35,896 nt of DNA from positions 13,271-49,166 of the forward strand of contig BRYA01000491.1 of assembly GCA_030267965.1 (NCBI GenBank), written 5' to 3'. Each line of letters begins with the position of its first letter. Positions within the stretch are counted from its first letter, which is position 1. The translations under genes were made by a program, and so were the position numbers. Below, piece after piece: positions 27,924 to 35,896 of this stretch. The notes beneath the pieces were generated by a model. The model searched no databases. It was not told where the DNA came from and worked only from the letters and a program-made list of their open reading frames with translations. The DNA comes from Triparma columacea. Its lineage: Eukaryota; Sar; Bolidophyceae; Parmales; Triparmaceae.

Positions 27924-28567
27924 AACAGCCGAGGTGGCAAGAAGGACAACTTTCTAGGACAAAGGGTACGTGTAAATTGAAAATTAGTACACAGAGATGC
28001 CTTTCGAGGTTAAATTTACGGAGAGCAGTTGAGAGTACCGTAGCACAATCTGATAACTTCTATCAACTTCTTCTATCAACTTCTTCTTCCAACTTTTTTT
28101 TTCTCCATTTTTTTGTCTCATCATTTTGGATATTTTAGAATCTCTAAAATTGTGTGTCAATTGAAATATGATAAATAATCTTATTCCACTAATTTGGGTG
28201 AAATTAGTATGAGGATCAATTTGGAAATATTCAAAACAAATGATATTTAGACTTTTTAAACATATTGTGTCAATTAAATTATTTCGCATATAGTGAAATT
28301 TATAATATCATAATTCAAAATCTTATAGATGATACTGAAAATATCATTTTTTCCTCAACACCGTAAAATGCTTTAAATAACAACTAAAAAAATATATGTG
28401 TAATTTCATTCATTTTTGAATTCACACTAGTTGTTTCAAAGATAAAACATGAAAACTCTTATTTTTTTGTGCAATTTTTGGTGTGTGTGTGATTTCTTCT
28501 GTACCTGTACGTGCTAAGGGTCGAAGTGAGAGTTCCGTAATCTTTACATTTGGCCCACGACATTTTC
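27924..28567. other. AT-rich intergenic island
   Basis: About 640 bases between two divergent genes; 28080-28500 is strikingly AT-rich compared with the rest of the window, with T and A runs, a short TTCTATCAAC repeat (about 28061-28082) and a GTGTGTGTGT stretch near 28480. A minus ORF at 28289-27984 (101 codons) is AT-driven and unlike any known protein. It may be a bidirectional promoter or a remnant insertion; no transposon ends were found. Confidence 0.5.
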
Positions 28568-29883
28568 ATGCAATATTTACGTCCCCATAGGACCTACAGC
28601 AACCTGAAGCAGCTTTGCTTCAAGCGCTCCCACCTTCGCCTCTCCCCACTTCGATCCTTCTCCTCCCTTGTTCCTCCTCCCTTTTTAGTTGAGCAATGGG
28701 AGGGGTGGGAGTCGGGGAAGTATGTCCTTTCCAATTCCGATTGCGAGCCTATCCTAATGTCAGATCTACTTGCCCTGTCTGATGATGAGTGCAAGGAACG
28801 CTGGTCCTCTATATATTATTGGGTTATGGACACCAGCTTGGTTGCCCCCTGCTTCGGGAGGATATAGTGTCAAACTACTTTGAAAGGAATGAGAATGTAT
28901 CAATATCAACGTCCGATATAAACGTGGTTGTCCCTGCTGAGGGAATTTATCTCGCCATGACGACCCTCCTTTCGCCCTCTGATCATGTCGTGGTCACGAC
29001 TCCATCCTACCAGAGCCTCCACCAACTTGCCGAGTCTAGGGGCTGTGACGTGTCCCGGTGGTCTCCTTCCGTCTCTGTGGATGGGAAGTTTACTTTTGAC
29101 ATCGACGAGCTCATCTCCAAGATCACCCCCCAAACAAAGATGGTTGTTATGAACTTTCCCCACAACCCCACAGGGGCGATGATAACCCCCGCGGAGCTGA
29201 GGTGTATAATCTACCATTGTCGCGCGAACGATGCCTACCTGTTTATGGATGAAATGTACAAGTACCTTGAGCACCCTGGGGTCGAGACGCTCCCTTCTGT
29301 TGCCACCCTTTACGAGAAGGGAATATCGCTTGGTGGGGTCTCCAAGTGGGGCTCCTTGGCGGGGATTCGGATTGGCTGGGTTGCCACGAAGGACGAGCTA
29401 GCCAAGAGGGAGATAGCTCGTATGAAGGATTACACCACAATATCGTCTTCAAGGCCATCAGAGGTCTTGGCTTCGATAGGCCTCCGGAACAAGAGCCTCC
29501 TGGTGAAGAACAACATGGATATAATTAATGAAGGAAAGGCTCACCTTCGCGCATTCGTTCAATCTCATCCTGACAAGTTCGAATGGGTTGAGCCAGAGGG
29601 AGGTGAGAGAGCGAGGAGCTCTGATGAATACATCTCATCGCTCCTCCCACCTTAGCTTATCCCCTCCCCCCCCCCCCCCAACCCAGGAAGTTTCGCCTTC
29701 GTCAAGCTGCTTGGGGACATAACAGCGTCAGAATACGTGAACAGTCTCGCTGAGAAGGCCGACCTGTGCGTTATGCCATCCGAATTGTTCATTGATGCAG
29801 GTGAAAAGTCGCTGAGAATCTGCTTTAGTCGCAAGGAAACCATCGAAATGATAGAGCGCTGGCGCACAGTTGTTGAAGGGTGA
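28568..29883 (+). CDS. PLP-dependent class I/II aminotransferase, apparent frameshift
   Basis: Start at ATG 28568 (the frame extends further upstream only through non-ATG codons). Exon 1 runs to 29602 and exon 2 is 29687-29883, phase 1. The N-terminus is Arg/Ser-rich and could be an organelle-targeting peptide. The enzyme part shows NFPHNPTGAMI, LFMDEMYKYLE and GGVSKWG with the presumed PLP lysine (codon 29344-29346), then GIRIGWVAT. This matches a bacterial-type fold-type I aminotransferase group with unknown substrate. The reading frame changes near 28809-28820, in TATATATTATT: upstream SDDECKERWSS is in one frame, downstream LGYGHQLGCPLLRE in another. The family expects these blocks next to each other, so two bases are extra or one is missing. 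Exon phase at 29602 agrees with such a correction. Either a sequencing slip or a real mutation. Confidence 0.75.
29603..29686 (+). other. Aminotransferase intron
   Basis: 84-base intron, 5' GTGAGA, 3' CAACCCAG preceded by a long C run. Removing it joins PEG to GSFAFVKLLGD, as expected in this family. It contains GCGAGGAGC near the 5' end and GCTCCTCCC further on, a short pairable arm. Confidence 0.8.
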
Positions 29884-30033
29884 AACGAGCCCCCCCCATG
29901 TATAGAGAATATATAGTAGAAAGAGAATTTAATACACAACCATGCCAACGCTATAATTTGGATGGCACGCCCCGTTACCCCCCACGCCTCCACCACCCCT
30001 ACCCCCACCCCTACCCTCTCTCATCATCACCGC

Positions 30034-31194
30034 TTACATTGCAAGGCTGGCCTCGAGCTCCCTGAGGGCTCTCTCGTCCTCGTCTTCGGCCTCCTTCGAC
30101 TCGAGTCCCCCAATGGGAGCGTCGGGAAGGTTGAGCTTTGGGGCGGGGGCTGCGACAGCGGGCGTCAGCAGCTGATCCTCGAGGTCCTCCTCTTCAAGCA
30201 TGTTGAGCTCGCCCAGAAGTTCATCCTCGTCGTATGTATCCCCATCCACCGGCCTTCCGATGGCTTCCGAAATTTCGTTTGCAGTATCCATCTGGGAGCG
30301 CGCGGAGAGAGGAATGGATGGAGGGGTGGAGGAGAGAGGTCAGACTTTTGTGGCATCGATGTTCTTTGACATTGCTGGTTTCAACCCCCATCCCCACCCC
30401 CATCCCCACATCCCAAGCCTGCCCTCAATTCACACTCACCTCCTCCCTAATGTCATCCATCATCTCATCAACATTGTCCACATCTACGTTCTTTCGCACA
30501 CTGGCCATGGCGTCCTTTCCGGCCTTCATCGCCCTGAAGGTCTCCATGTTCTGAACGGAGGACTCAAGTGACATGATCTGCGTCTCAAGCGTCATTTTTG
30601 AACCCATTATTTTCTCTATCTCACTCTCATACATCTTCTTTCGCTTCATGGCGAAAAGGGCCCCCTTCTTATCCTTAGCCTTCAGCTTCTTCTTGGCCTC
30701 CTCGACCATAGCGTCCATCTTCTTCTGGATGTGATCCTCCCTGCGTAGATTTGGGGGTGGATTAAGTTGGCGAGGAAGGCGAGATCAGGGACGGAGGGGA
30801 GATAGGATTGGGTTAGTATTAAAAAACGAGACAAGAGGGTAGGACTCGAAGGCGTAGGGGTGCTGTGGGGCAAAATTGGTGGTGGTGTTCTGGTCCTCGG
30901 AGTCTTGCTGTGGAGGTTGGAGGGGATTTTTCGCAAGTTTGGATGCACAGAGGGCATTTAAAGATAGACAGGGAGGATAATATACAAATATATGAGGGAA
31001 ATTACACCGAAGTACTGTTAAACCAACAAACAACCTCAATATCCACACTAAACCAATCTTGGCCATCCTCACCTTTTGTCAAGGGTCACCAGTGAGGCCT
31101 TTAGCGTCTGAATTGTGTCAGTGGGGACAGTTGCGCCCCCCCCACCCTTCCTAGGGACAGGCTTCGACTCCCGTTTGCGACCGAAGAAGTTCAT
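30034..31194 (-). CDS. CHMP4: ESCRT-III subunit CHMP4/Snf7 (Vps32)
   Basis: Three exons: 31194-31073, 30740-30440, 30291-30034; phases agree and give 226 residues, the usual size. The protein starts MNFFGRKRESKPVPRKG, with a hydrophobic-basic N-terminus that binds membranes. It continues with the charged helices LDKREDHIQKKMD and KDKKGALFAMKRKKMYE, and NVDEMMDDIREEMDTANEISEAI, the Snf7 core. The acidic tail (DEDELLGELNMLEEEDLEDQLL) contains the MIM-like region that recruits Vps4 and the Alix/Bro1-binding end. Snf7 polymerises into the spirals that cut membrane necks in multivesicular-body sorting, cytokinesis and membrane repair. The first intron (30741-31072) is the longest in the window. 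Confidence 0.92.
30292..30439 (-). other. CHMP4 intron 2
   Basis: 148 bases, 5' GTGAGT, 3' GCGCTCCCAG, phase 0. It contains a GGGGATGGGGGTGGGGATGG tandem G-rich stretch near the 5' end that could form a G-quadruplex in the RNA. Confidence 0.75.
30741..31072 (-). other. CHMP4 intron 1, longest intron of the window
   Basis: 332 bases, 5' GTGAGG, 3' TCTACGCAG, with a TACTAACCC branch site about 75-85 bases before the acceptor. I looked for an embedded small nucleolar RNA (C/D boxes) or alternative exon and saw no convincing case. Confidence 0.7.
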
Positions 31195-31466
31195 GACGAA
31201 AAAAAAAAAAAGCCAAGAGCCGGGAGAAATTTGCGGAATTCAGTTTTCAGAACCCGAAAGAGAGATAGGTTTTGGCACACGGGAGCGAGGGGAGGGGCAA
31301 GAAATTGGGCGTGGGTGATTAGCGGGTAGGCGCAAATCGCGTGCTGAAAGACCAAAACGAGTGGTGGCAACACGACAAAATAAATCAAACCCAAAACACG
31401 AAACCCAAAAGAAAAAGAGAACCCTCACTGACGCCTCATCATTTTTTTTACAAGCTCAGTCATTAC

Positions 31467-31751
31467 TTAGATAGCCTCAGACTGCATTGTGCGAAGACGC
31501 TTGATGGTACTACGGACAGTGACAGCGGAGGGGGTGTTGAGCATGTAAGCACCACCAGCGATGGTCTTCTTGCAGGACTTGCACTTCCAGATTCCAGTGG
31601 ATTCGCGCTTGATGGCGGTCTTTCCGCAGAAGGTGCAAGGGTACTTGCTGTGCTTGGCAACCTCAATCTTCTTAACAAGCTTACGGAGGGTAGCTCCGTA
31701 TCTGACACCGTACTTTCCGGTGATTCCAACCTTCTTCGTGCGCTTTCCCAT
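31467..31751 (-). CDS. RPL37A: Ribosomal protein eL43 (L37a)
   Basis: 94 residues, full length for the family. It starts [20 protein letters not shown] and has a zinc ribbon with C39/C42 and C57/C60 (CTFC and CKSC), then [22 protein letters not shown]. It is a component of the large ribosomal subunit in the cytosol. Just upstream of the ATG the minus strand reads a pyrimidine tract plus ACTCCAG then AATAAAACAAA, which looks like a 3' splice site, so a 5'-UTR intron is likely (common in ribosomal protein genes). Confidence 0.95.
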   Translation of the reverse strand: MGKRTKKVGITGKYGVRYGATLRKLVKKIEVAKHSKYPCTFCGKTAIKRESTGIWKCKSCKKTIAGGAYMLNTPSAVTVRSTIKRLRTMQSEAI

Positions 31752-32617
31752 TTTGTTTTATTCTGGAGTGGGGGGAGAGAAGATGTGTGTGAGCGGAATT
31801 GTATTTTGGTACGGGAAAGGGACACGGGGAGGCAGGGAGAAGATTTGGTTACTGGGGTTTGGTCGAGAAGGGGGACCTTCCTTTGTTTCACAGCCAATTC
31901 GTCGTTTTGTGACGCGGCATTGAATGAGAGTACATATCGGGGGTATATTGAGTCGTGGTTGTGGACGTGAGATATAATTGGGTGCAGACAGAGCTGTATT
32001 TGGGAAATCTCTAAATTTCGAGGTCGGGTCTGTGGTGGGGTTGTTCTGAACTTGATGGCACATATATCGCATTTCGTTCGTTCGAGAGGTCTTAAAAAGA
32101 CACAGGTGGCACATCGCTGATAAGGGGACGGGGTGTTTCGCACGTTTGTTGGAGTTTGGAGGTGAAGGACTCACTGTCGATTTTGGCTTTTTCTTGATGA
32201 GGAAATTGGGTGATGAGACATGTTGGAGAGCTCTTCAAAATTGTGATGGACGTGACGGGTGGGAAGGATGGGGGTGGAGGGGGGGCGTTGGTGCGTTGCG
32301 GTTTGCGCAGTGTGTTTGGTTGGGGCGGGGGGATGCGAGGAAATTGAAAATGATGAAGTTTCATGCCAAAAGTGGTGGACGTCAAAAGCAAAACATGCAT
32401 CGTCTGAGCGATTTTAAGAGCGGACCCCGGCGCATGGTGTCGATGGGAAAACGTGGGGAGGTGCAGGATCCCGCGATGAAAAAAAATTGCGATGCATTTC
32501 CAACATTCACCTTTCAACCTCCTGAACTGTCGCAGACATGACTAACAACAACACAACCCTCGTTGAAGGCGGCACAAGTAATTTCACAACCCGGGAATTC
32601 TCAATGAAAAAAGATAA
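31752..32617. other. Intergenic region upstream of eL43
   Basis: 866 bases between eL43 and the PhyH-like gene's stop. It should contain the eL43 promoter, a probable 5'-UTR intron with acceptor near 31765, and the 3' UTR of the oxygenase. Short ORFs on both strands (for example plus 32197-32541) have no recognisable protein features. It has GGGGTGG/GGGGG runs near 32265-32290. No RNA gene was seen. Confidence 0.45.
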
Positions 32618-33781
32618 TTACCCGACCAGTTCTGACCCACCGAGTTCTCTGACCTCCTCCAACCCATTAACGAGCGCAGACGTCTCCTTCATTAATTTCA
32701 CCCTTTGTTCCTCCAACTCCCGCTCCCCACCTCTCTCAGCCCCCAACATCCTGACACGGTTTGCCCAGTGCGTCCCTGTTTCACTTCGTCTAAAGCACTC
32801 CACTCTAGCCTCTCTAACGACTGCTCCAACCCTACTTTTCGGGTACATAGTAACTAATATCGCCGCCCTCGTCACCCCCTCCTCCGTCCCCTCCATTTCT
32901 CCCTCCTCTTCACTCCCATTTGAGCAATGCACCAGACGGGAGTCCCACAATAGCATGTCCCCCTCTAGTAGCTCTAAGCACACAGCACCCGCCGCGTCTC
33001 TGCCCCATACCTCCATCCAATCGTCCCCCTCCACGGCGTCTATTTTTTCCTTATAGTCTTCATGTTCTGCCCATTCAACAAACTTTTTATGACTTCTCGG
33101 AACCAAGACATTACCCCCCCGCCCCTCAACCACCCGAACGAGATTAACCAAACCCTGAACGTTCTGAAAGCCAGGATTTGTTGCCGGATTTTGATCGACA
33201 TGAAACCACCCCTTCTCTGTAACTTCCCCCGATCTCCACAGAAGCATAGAATCAAAACTAGTCAGTAACCCGCCCTGTGCCTCCGACCCCCAAAAATCTT
33301 TAAAAACTTGTTGCACCCTTCGTCTCGTCCTCACGAACCAAGCGGCCTGACTATGTCCAACCCCAAAGTGAGGAAAGATGCCACCCTCCAGCGTATCTGG
33401 CCAAGAGTATTTCCATGTCGTCGGGTCGTCCCTCTTTACGCAAGGAAAACCAACGCCTCCCCTCTCCATCGCTACCTTGACAGAGCTCGCACCTTCAATG
33501 TAATCCCACATCAACTTCTTCGTCTCCTCCACCTCATTCTTACCCAACACACCGGCTACAACCACGAACCCCATCTCCCCAAATACTCTCTTCATCCCAA
33601 TTTCATTCCCAACTTCCACTACGCAACTCGTCCTCTTCCCCCGTCGGGTTGTGGTTCTGAAAAATTTCACTTCAACTTGCGGGTCCGGCCATCTTAACCG
33701 GAACCTCTTGTGTCTACACACAAGAGTAAATGAACATGCGGCGAGAAAGAACGAGAACACCTCAAGAGAGCCAGAACTCAT
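32618..33781 (-). CDS. Phytanoyl-CoA dioxygenase (PhyH)-like Fe(II)/2-oxoglutarate oxygenase
   Basis: 387 residues from the first ATG (33781); the frame stays open 21 codons upstream without ATG. An N-terminal hydrophobic segment (about residues 7-22) followed by basic residues suggests a membrane anchor. The catalytic core has the iron motif FHVDQNP (H194, D196), a distal His in LVHCSNG (H285) and the 2-oxoglutarate-binding Arg in TRAAILVTMYP (R305). The stretch VLVPRSHKKF is typical of PhyH folds. Members hydroxylate acyl-CoA or many other small molecules; the substrate is not readable. The start faces the deoxyhypusine synthase start across 176 bases, so they likely share a promoter region. 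Confidence 0.85.
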   Translation of the reverse strand: MSSGSLEVFSFFLAACSFTLVCRHKRFRLRWPDPQVEVKFFRTTTRRGKRTSCVVEVGNEIGMKRVFGEMGFVVVAGVLGKNEVEETKKLMWDYIEGASSVKVAMERGGVGFPCVKRDDPTTWKYSWPDTLEGGIFPHFGVGHSQAAWFVRTRRRVQQVFKDFWGSEAQGGLLTSFDSMLLWRSGEVTEKGWFHVDQNPATNPGFQNVQGLVNLVRVVEGRGGNVLVPRSHKKFVEWAEHEDYKEKIDAVEGDDWMEVWGRDAAGAVCLELLEGDMLLWDSRLVHCSNGSEEEGEMEGTEEGVTRAAILVTMYPKSRVGAVVREARVECFRRSETGTHWANRVRMLGAERGGERELEEQRVKLMKETSALVNGLEEVRELGGSELVG

Positions 33782-33957
33782 TCCTTTCCAAGACCTATAT
33801 TGTTTACCTTTGAGGAACAATTGACTATTCTCTTTCAACTTCACCTTTACTTATAGATAAATACCAGAACCCCCTCAAAAAGAAACTAAGTCGTGCACCT
33901 AGACATACCATATTACGATAAAAAACACATTACCTTATTTCCACCACCCACCCACGA
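33782..33957. promoter_or_regulatory. Shared promoter region of divergent PhyH-like and deoxyhypusine synthase genes
   Basis: Only 176 bases separate the two start codons, and both 5' leaders must come from this segment. It is AT-rich around 33840-33930. No specific factor site was recognised. Confidence 0.45.
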
Positions 33958-35324
33958 ATGTCTGCCACTCATGACCTCAATGAAAATTCTGCGGCTCCTT
34001 CCGCCACCAACTTTGTCCTCGGCGAGTCAGTTGAAATGCCCGATGACACTCCTACCTGCAAAGGTCACGATTTTAATCACGGATTCGACATTTCTTCCTT
34101 GATCCAGAGCATGGCAAGCACTGGCTTTCAGGCTACCAACCTGGCGAGGGCTTGCGAGGAAATTAAGAGGATGAGGAACTGGAGGCTTTCCGACGTGCCT
34201 TGGAAGGAAGGCGACGACGAGGACTTGAAGGACCCCGAAGTTAGGAAAACAATTCGGGCAAGGTGAGAATGGACTTGGGAGGGCGAGTACAAGGCGCTGC
34301 AGTGCAACATTTGATTCCTTCGCTTATCGTTTTGCCCCTCTTATCGTTCCTACCTTCGCTCCTCGCAGAATATTCTTCTCCTACACGTCCAACCAGATAT
34401 CTTGTGGCCAGAGGGAAATCATTCGCTTCCTCGTCCAACATAAGATGGTAGACGTGGTGATAACGACGGCCGGTGGGATTGAGGAGGACTTTATTAAATG
34501 CTTCCGCCCCACATACATGGGGGACTTTAACGCCTACAAAGGTAGGGATTTGAGGCTCAAGGGTATTAACAGGATTGGCAACTTGCTTGTCCCCAACAAC
34601 AATTACTGCAAGGTGAGAGCTGACGAGAAGTGAAAAAGGAAGTCAATTCTAATCATTAACGCAACCCCCTTCGTTCGTCCTTTTGCTTATTCTTCGCCCC
34701 TCGCTTCGTTTGCCGCAGTTTGAGGACTGGTTCGCCCCGCTCTTGGGAAAGATGCACGACGAACAGGACGCAACCGGCGTCTTTTGGACACCCAGCACTA
34801 TGATCGAGCGCATGGGGAAGGAGATTGACAACCCCGAGAGTGTGTACTACTGGGCCGCCAAGAACAAGATTCCAGTCTTCTGCCCCGCCCTCACCGATGG
34901 CTCCGTTGGCGATATGATCTATTTCCACTCGTACAAGAGGGACGGCTTTGTGCTAGATATCGCCAAGGACATCAGGCTGGTGAATGACTGCGCCGTCAAA
35001 TCGCACGCGACCGGTATGCTCATTTTGGGGGGCGGCCTGGTGAAGCACCACACTTGCAACGCCAACCTCATGAGGAATGGAGCAGATTTCAGCGTCTTTG
35101 TGAACACGGGGCAAGAGTTCGACGGGAGCGACAGCGGAGCTCGCCCCGACGAAGCCATCAGCTGGGGGAAGATTAGGATCACCGCACAGCCTGTTAAGCT
35201 CTACGCCGAAGCTACACTCGTGTTCCCTTTCATTGTCGCAGAGACCTTTGCCAAGGACTTCAACGAGGAGGAGTGGAGGAAGGAGATTGACGCGACTAAG
35301 GTTTGGCTGCAGCTCGAAGCTTGA
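33958..35324 (+). CDS. DHPS: Deoxyhypusine synthase
   Basis: Three exons, 33958-34262, 34369-34612 and 34719-35324, 384 residues (human about 369). The enzyme transfers the aminobutyl group of spermidine to a lysine of translation factor eIF5A, with NAD, as the first step of hypusine formation in the cytosol. Family blocks: [53 protein letters not shown], then [15 protein letters not shown] with the catalytic lysine (K292) and [20 protein letters not shown]. All key residues are present and the gene looks functional. The N-terminus is a little longer than usual and poorly conserved. Intron ends CTCCTCGCAG and TTTGCCGCAG fit the window's intron pattern. Confidence 0.95.
34263..34368 (+). other. 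Deoxyhypusine synthase intron 1
   Basis: 106 bases, 5' GTGAGA, 3' TTCGCTCCTCGCAG. The 3' end is one mismatch from the terminal module shared by introns in the P4-ATPase, DnaJ and SLC30A9 genes. Confidence 0.8.
34613..34718 (+). other. Deoxyhypusine synthase intron 2
   Basis: 106 bases, the same length as intron 1 of this gene. 5' GTGAGA, 3' CTCGCTTCGTTTGCCGCAG. It carries ATTAACGCAACCCC (34655-34668), nearly identical to a word in P4-ATPase intron 2. Confidence 0.8.
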
Positions 35325-35334
35325 GAGGAGGGAG

Positions 35335-35385
35335 GGAGCGAAGGAGGGAGGGAGAAAGAGAGAGAGAGAGAAAGAAAGAGAATGT
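35335..35385 (+). repeat. GA-rich simple repeat
   Basis: GGGAGCGAAGGAGGGAG units followed by a GA dinucleotide run, directly after the deoxyhypusine synthase stop. It probably lies in the 3' UTR. Confidence 0.8.
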
Positions 35386-35499
35386 GGTTGAGAGACAATC
35401 AAGATCTTCTTCCTTCAAATTTTCGATGCAGCATCCCCTCCACTCCCCCCCCACCATCACGTCACCACATCCTTCCCTTGGCCTAGATCCCCCAAACCC

Positions 35500-35895
35500 T
35501 CAAATGACATGTGTACCCCCAACCCCCTTGCTCCCCTCTGGATCCAGAGACTCAGAGTACGAAAAAGAGCTCGTAATCATTTTCCCTCTCCTCCCCAGCG
35601 CCCCGGTGAGCCTGTGGTTCTCGTCAAATCGCCTCTTCCTCCTCGTCATAATGACAACCCCCGCGATAGCGATACCGACCGCGGCACAAGACAATGTCGC
35701 AATCAGGGTTGCTTTTCCCGTCCTGACCTTAATCTTCGCCGTTGCGTCGTTGTCGTCAGCGTCCGTCACGGTGATTTCAGTGACATCGCCATTGCTGTCA
35801 GTAGTGCAAACAGCTTTGACACAGCAGGCTTGACTAAGCTGGCAAGCGCAATCCTCGCCAGTGACATCCACAATACATACATTGTTTTGGAAGGA
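35500..35895 (-). CDS. C-terminal part of single-pass membrane protein (5' partial)
   Basis: The minus-strand frame is open to the window edge, so the N-terminus is missing; no ATG lies in this frame near the edge. The visible part has a Cys-rich outer segment (pattern C-x7-C-x-C then CC and C), an acidic TVTDADDNDATAK linker, one membrane helix (about TLIATLSCAAVGIAIAGVVI), then a basic stop-transfer TRRKRRF and a short cytosolic tail. That is a type I membrane protein layout. The family is not recognised. The gene is convergent with deoxyhypusine synthase, 175 bases apart. Confidence 0.6.
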   Translation of the reverse strand, partial: SFQNNVCIVDVTGEDCACQLSQACCVKAVCTTDSNGDVTEITVTDADDNDATAKIKVRTGKATLIATLSCAAVGIAIAGVVIMTRRKRRFDENHRLTGALGRRGKMITSSFSYSESLDPEGSKGVGGTHVI

Positions 35896-35896
35896 C

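Noticed and set aside
27984..28289. Minus-strand 101-codon ORF in the AT-rich island
   Set aside because: Composition is AT-driven (Ile, Asn, Lys, Phe) and there is no family resemblance. It lies where promoters are expected.
32197..32541. Plus-strand ORF upstream of eL43 as a gene
   Set aside because: The first ATG gives 114 codons of Gly/Trp-rich sequence without recognisable structure, in a region that should hold a promoter.
2..35895. A dedicated biosynthetic, defence or mobile gene cluster
   Set aside because: The identified genes are dispersed eukaryotic housekeeping functions on alternating strands. No transposase, integrase, reverse transcriptase or viral gene was seen.

Overview
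This window is nuclear DNA of a compact eukaryotic genome. Coding regions are interrupted by short spliceosomal introns (about 76-332 bases, nearly all starting GTGAG and ending CAG). Neighbouring genes switch strand freely, and gaps between genes are mostly 90-650 bases. The content (CFAP57, START-domain membrane protein, P4-ATPase, CHMP4, deoxyhypusine synthase, eL43) is eukaryotic and suggests a unicell that builds a motile cilium. The intron-rich, G-run-rich style and the multi-pass START protein resemble small stramenopile algae (pelagophyte or bolidophyte type). That placement is inference only; nothing here fixes the species.

Layout: 2-1705 (+) is the C-terminal part of a multi-pass membrane protein with a START domain. 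2011-2733 (+) is an uncertain gene with a conflict between reading frames. 2905-8017 (-) is CFAP57 in three exons. 8354-11059 (-) is a cyclic-nucleotide-gated-type channel. 11356-11796 (+) is a small coiled-coil protein. 11873-15854 (-) is URB2/NPA2. 16107-18031 (+) is an SLC30A9-type zinc transporter. 18187-19686 (-) is a DnaJ protein with a DnaJ-X region. 19687-20334 holds a weak small ORF and a TATA box. 20335-21591 (-) is neuroguidin/Lcp5. 21827-22098 is a homopolymer and assembly gap flanked by a 28-base direct repeat. 22250-26853 (+) is a P4-ATPase flippase with an in-frame TAG inside its conserved C-terminal region. 26943-27923 (-) is a DUF1295/steroid-5-alpha-reductase-like membrane enzyme. 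27924-28567 is an AT-rich island. 28568-29883 (+) is a class I/II aminotransferase with an apparent frameshift. 30034-31194 (-) is CHMP4/Snf7. 31467-31751 (-) is ribosomal protein eL43. 32618-33781 (-) is a PhyH-like 2-oxoglutarate oxygenase. 33958-35324 (+) is deoxyhypusine synthase. 35500-35895 (-) is the C-terminal part of a single-pass membrane protein running off the end.

Functionally this is a mixed housekeeping neighbourhood: ribosome production and translation (URB2, Lcp5, eL43, deoxyhypusine synthase), membrane traffic and lipid handling (P4-ATPase, CHMP4, START, DUF1295) and cilium/ion signalling (CFAP57, CNG-like channel). No operon-like system or defence island is visible.

The most unusual signal lies in the introns. 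Introns of unrelated genes share sequence modules: a 3' end close to TTCGCTCRTCGCAG, a complementary GAGCGAAGCGA near the 5' end of some, and shared branch-region words. This looks like a family of introner-like elements (introns that spread as mobile units). Two apparently broken reading frames, in the P4-ATPase and the aminotransferase, are the other points most worth checking.
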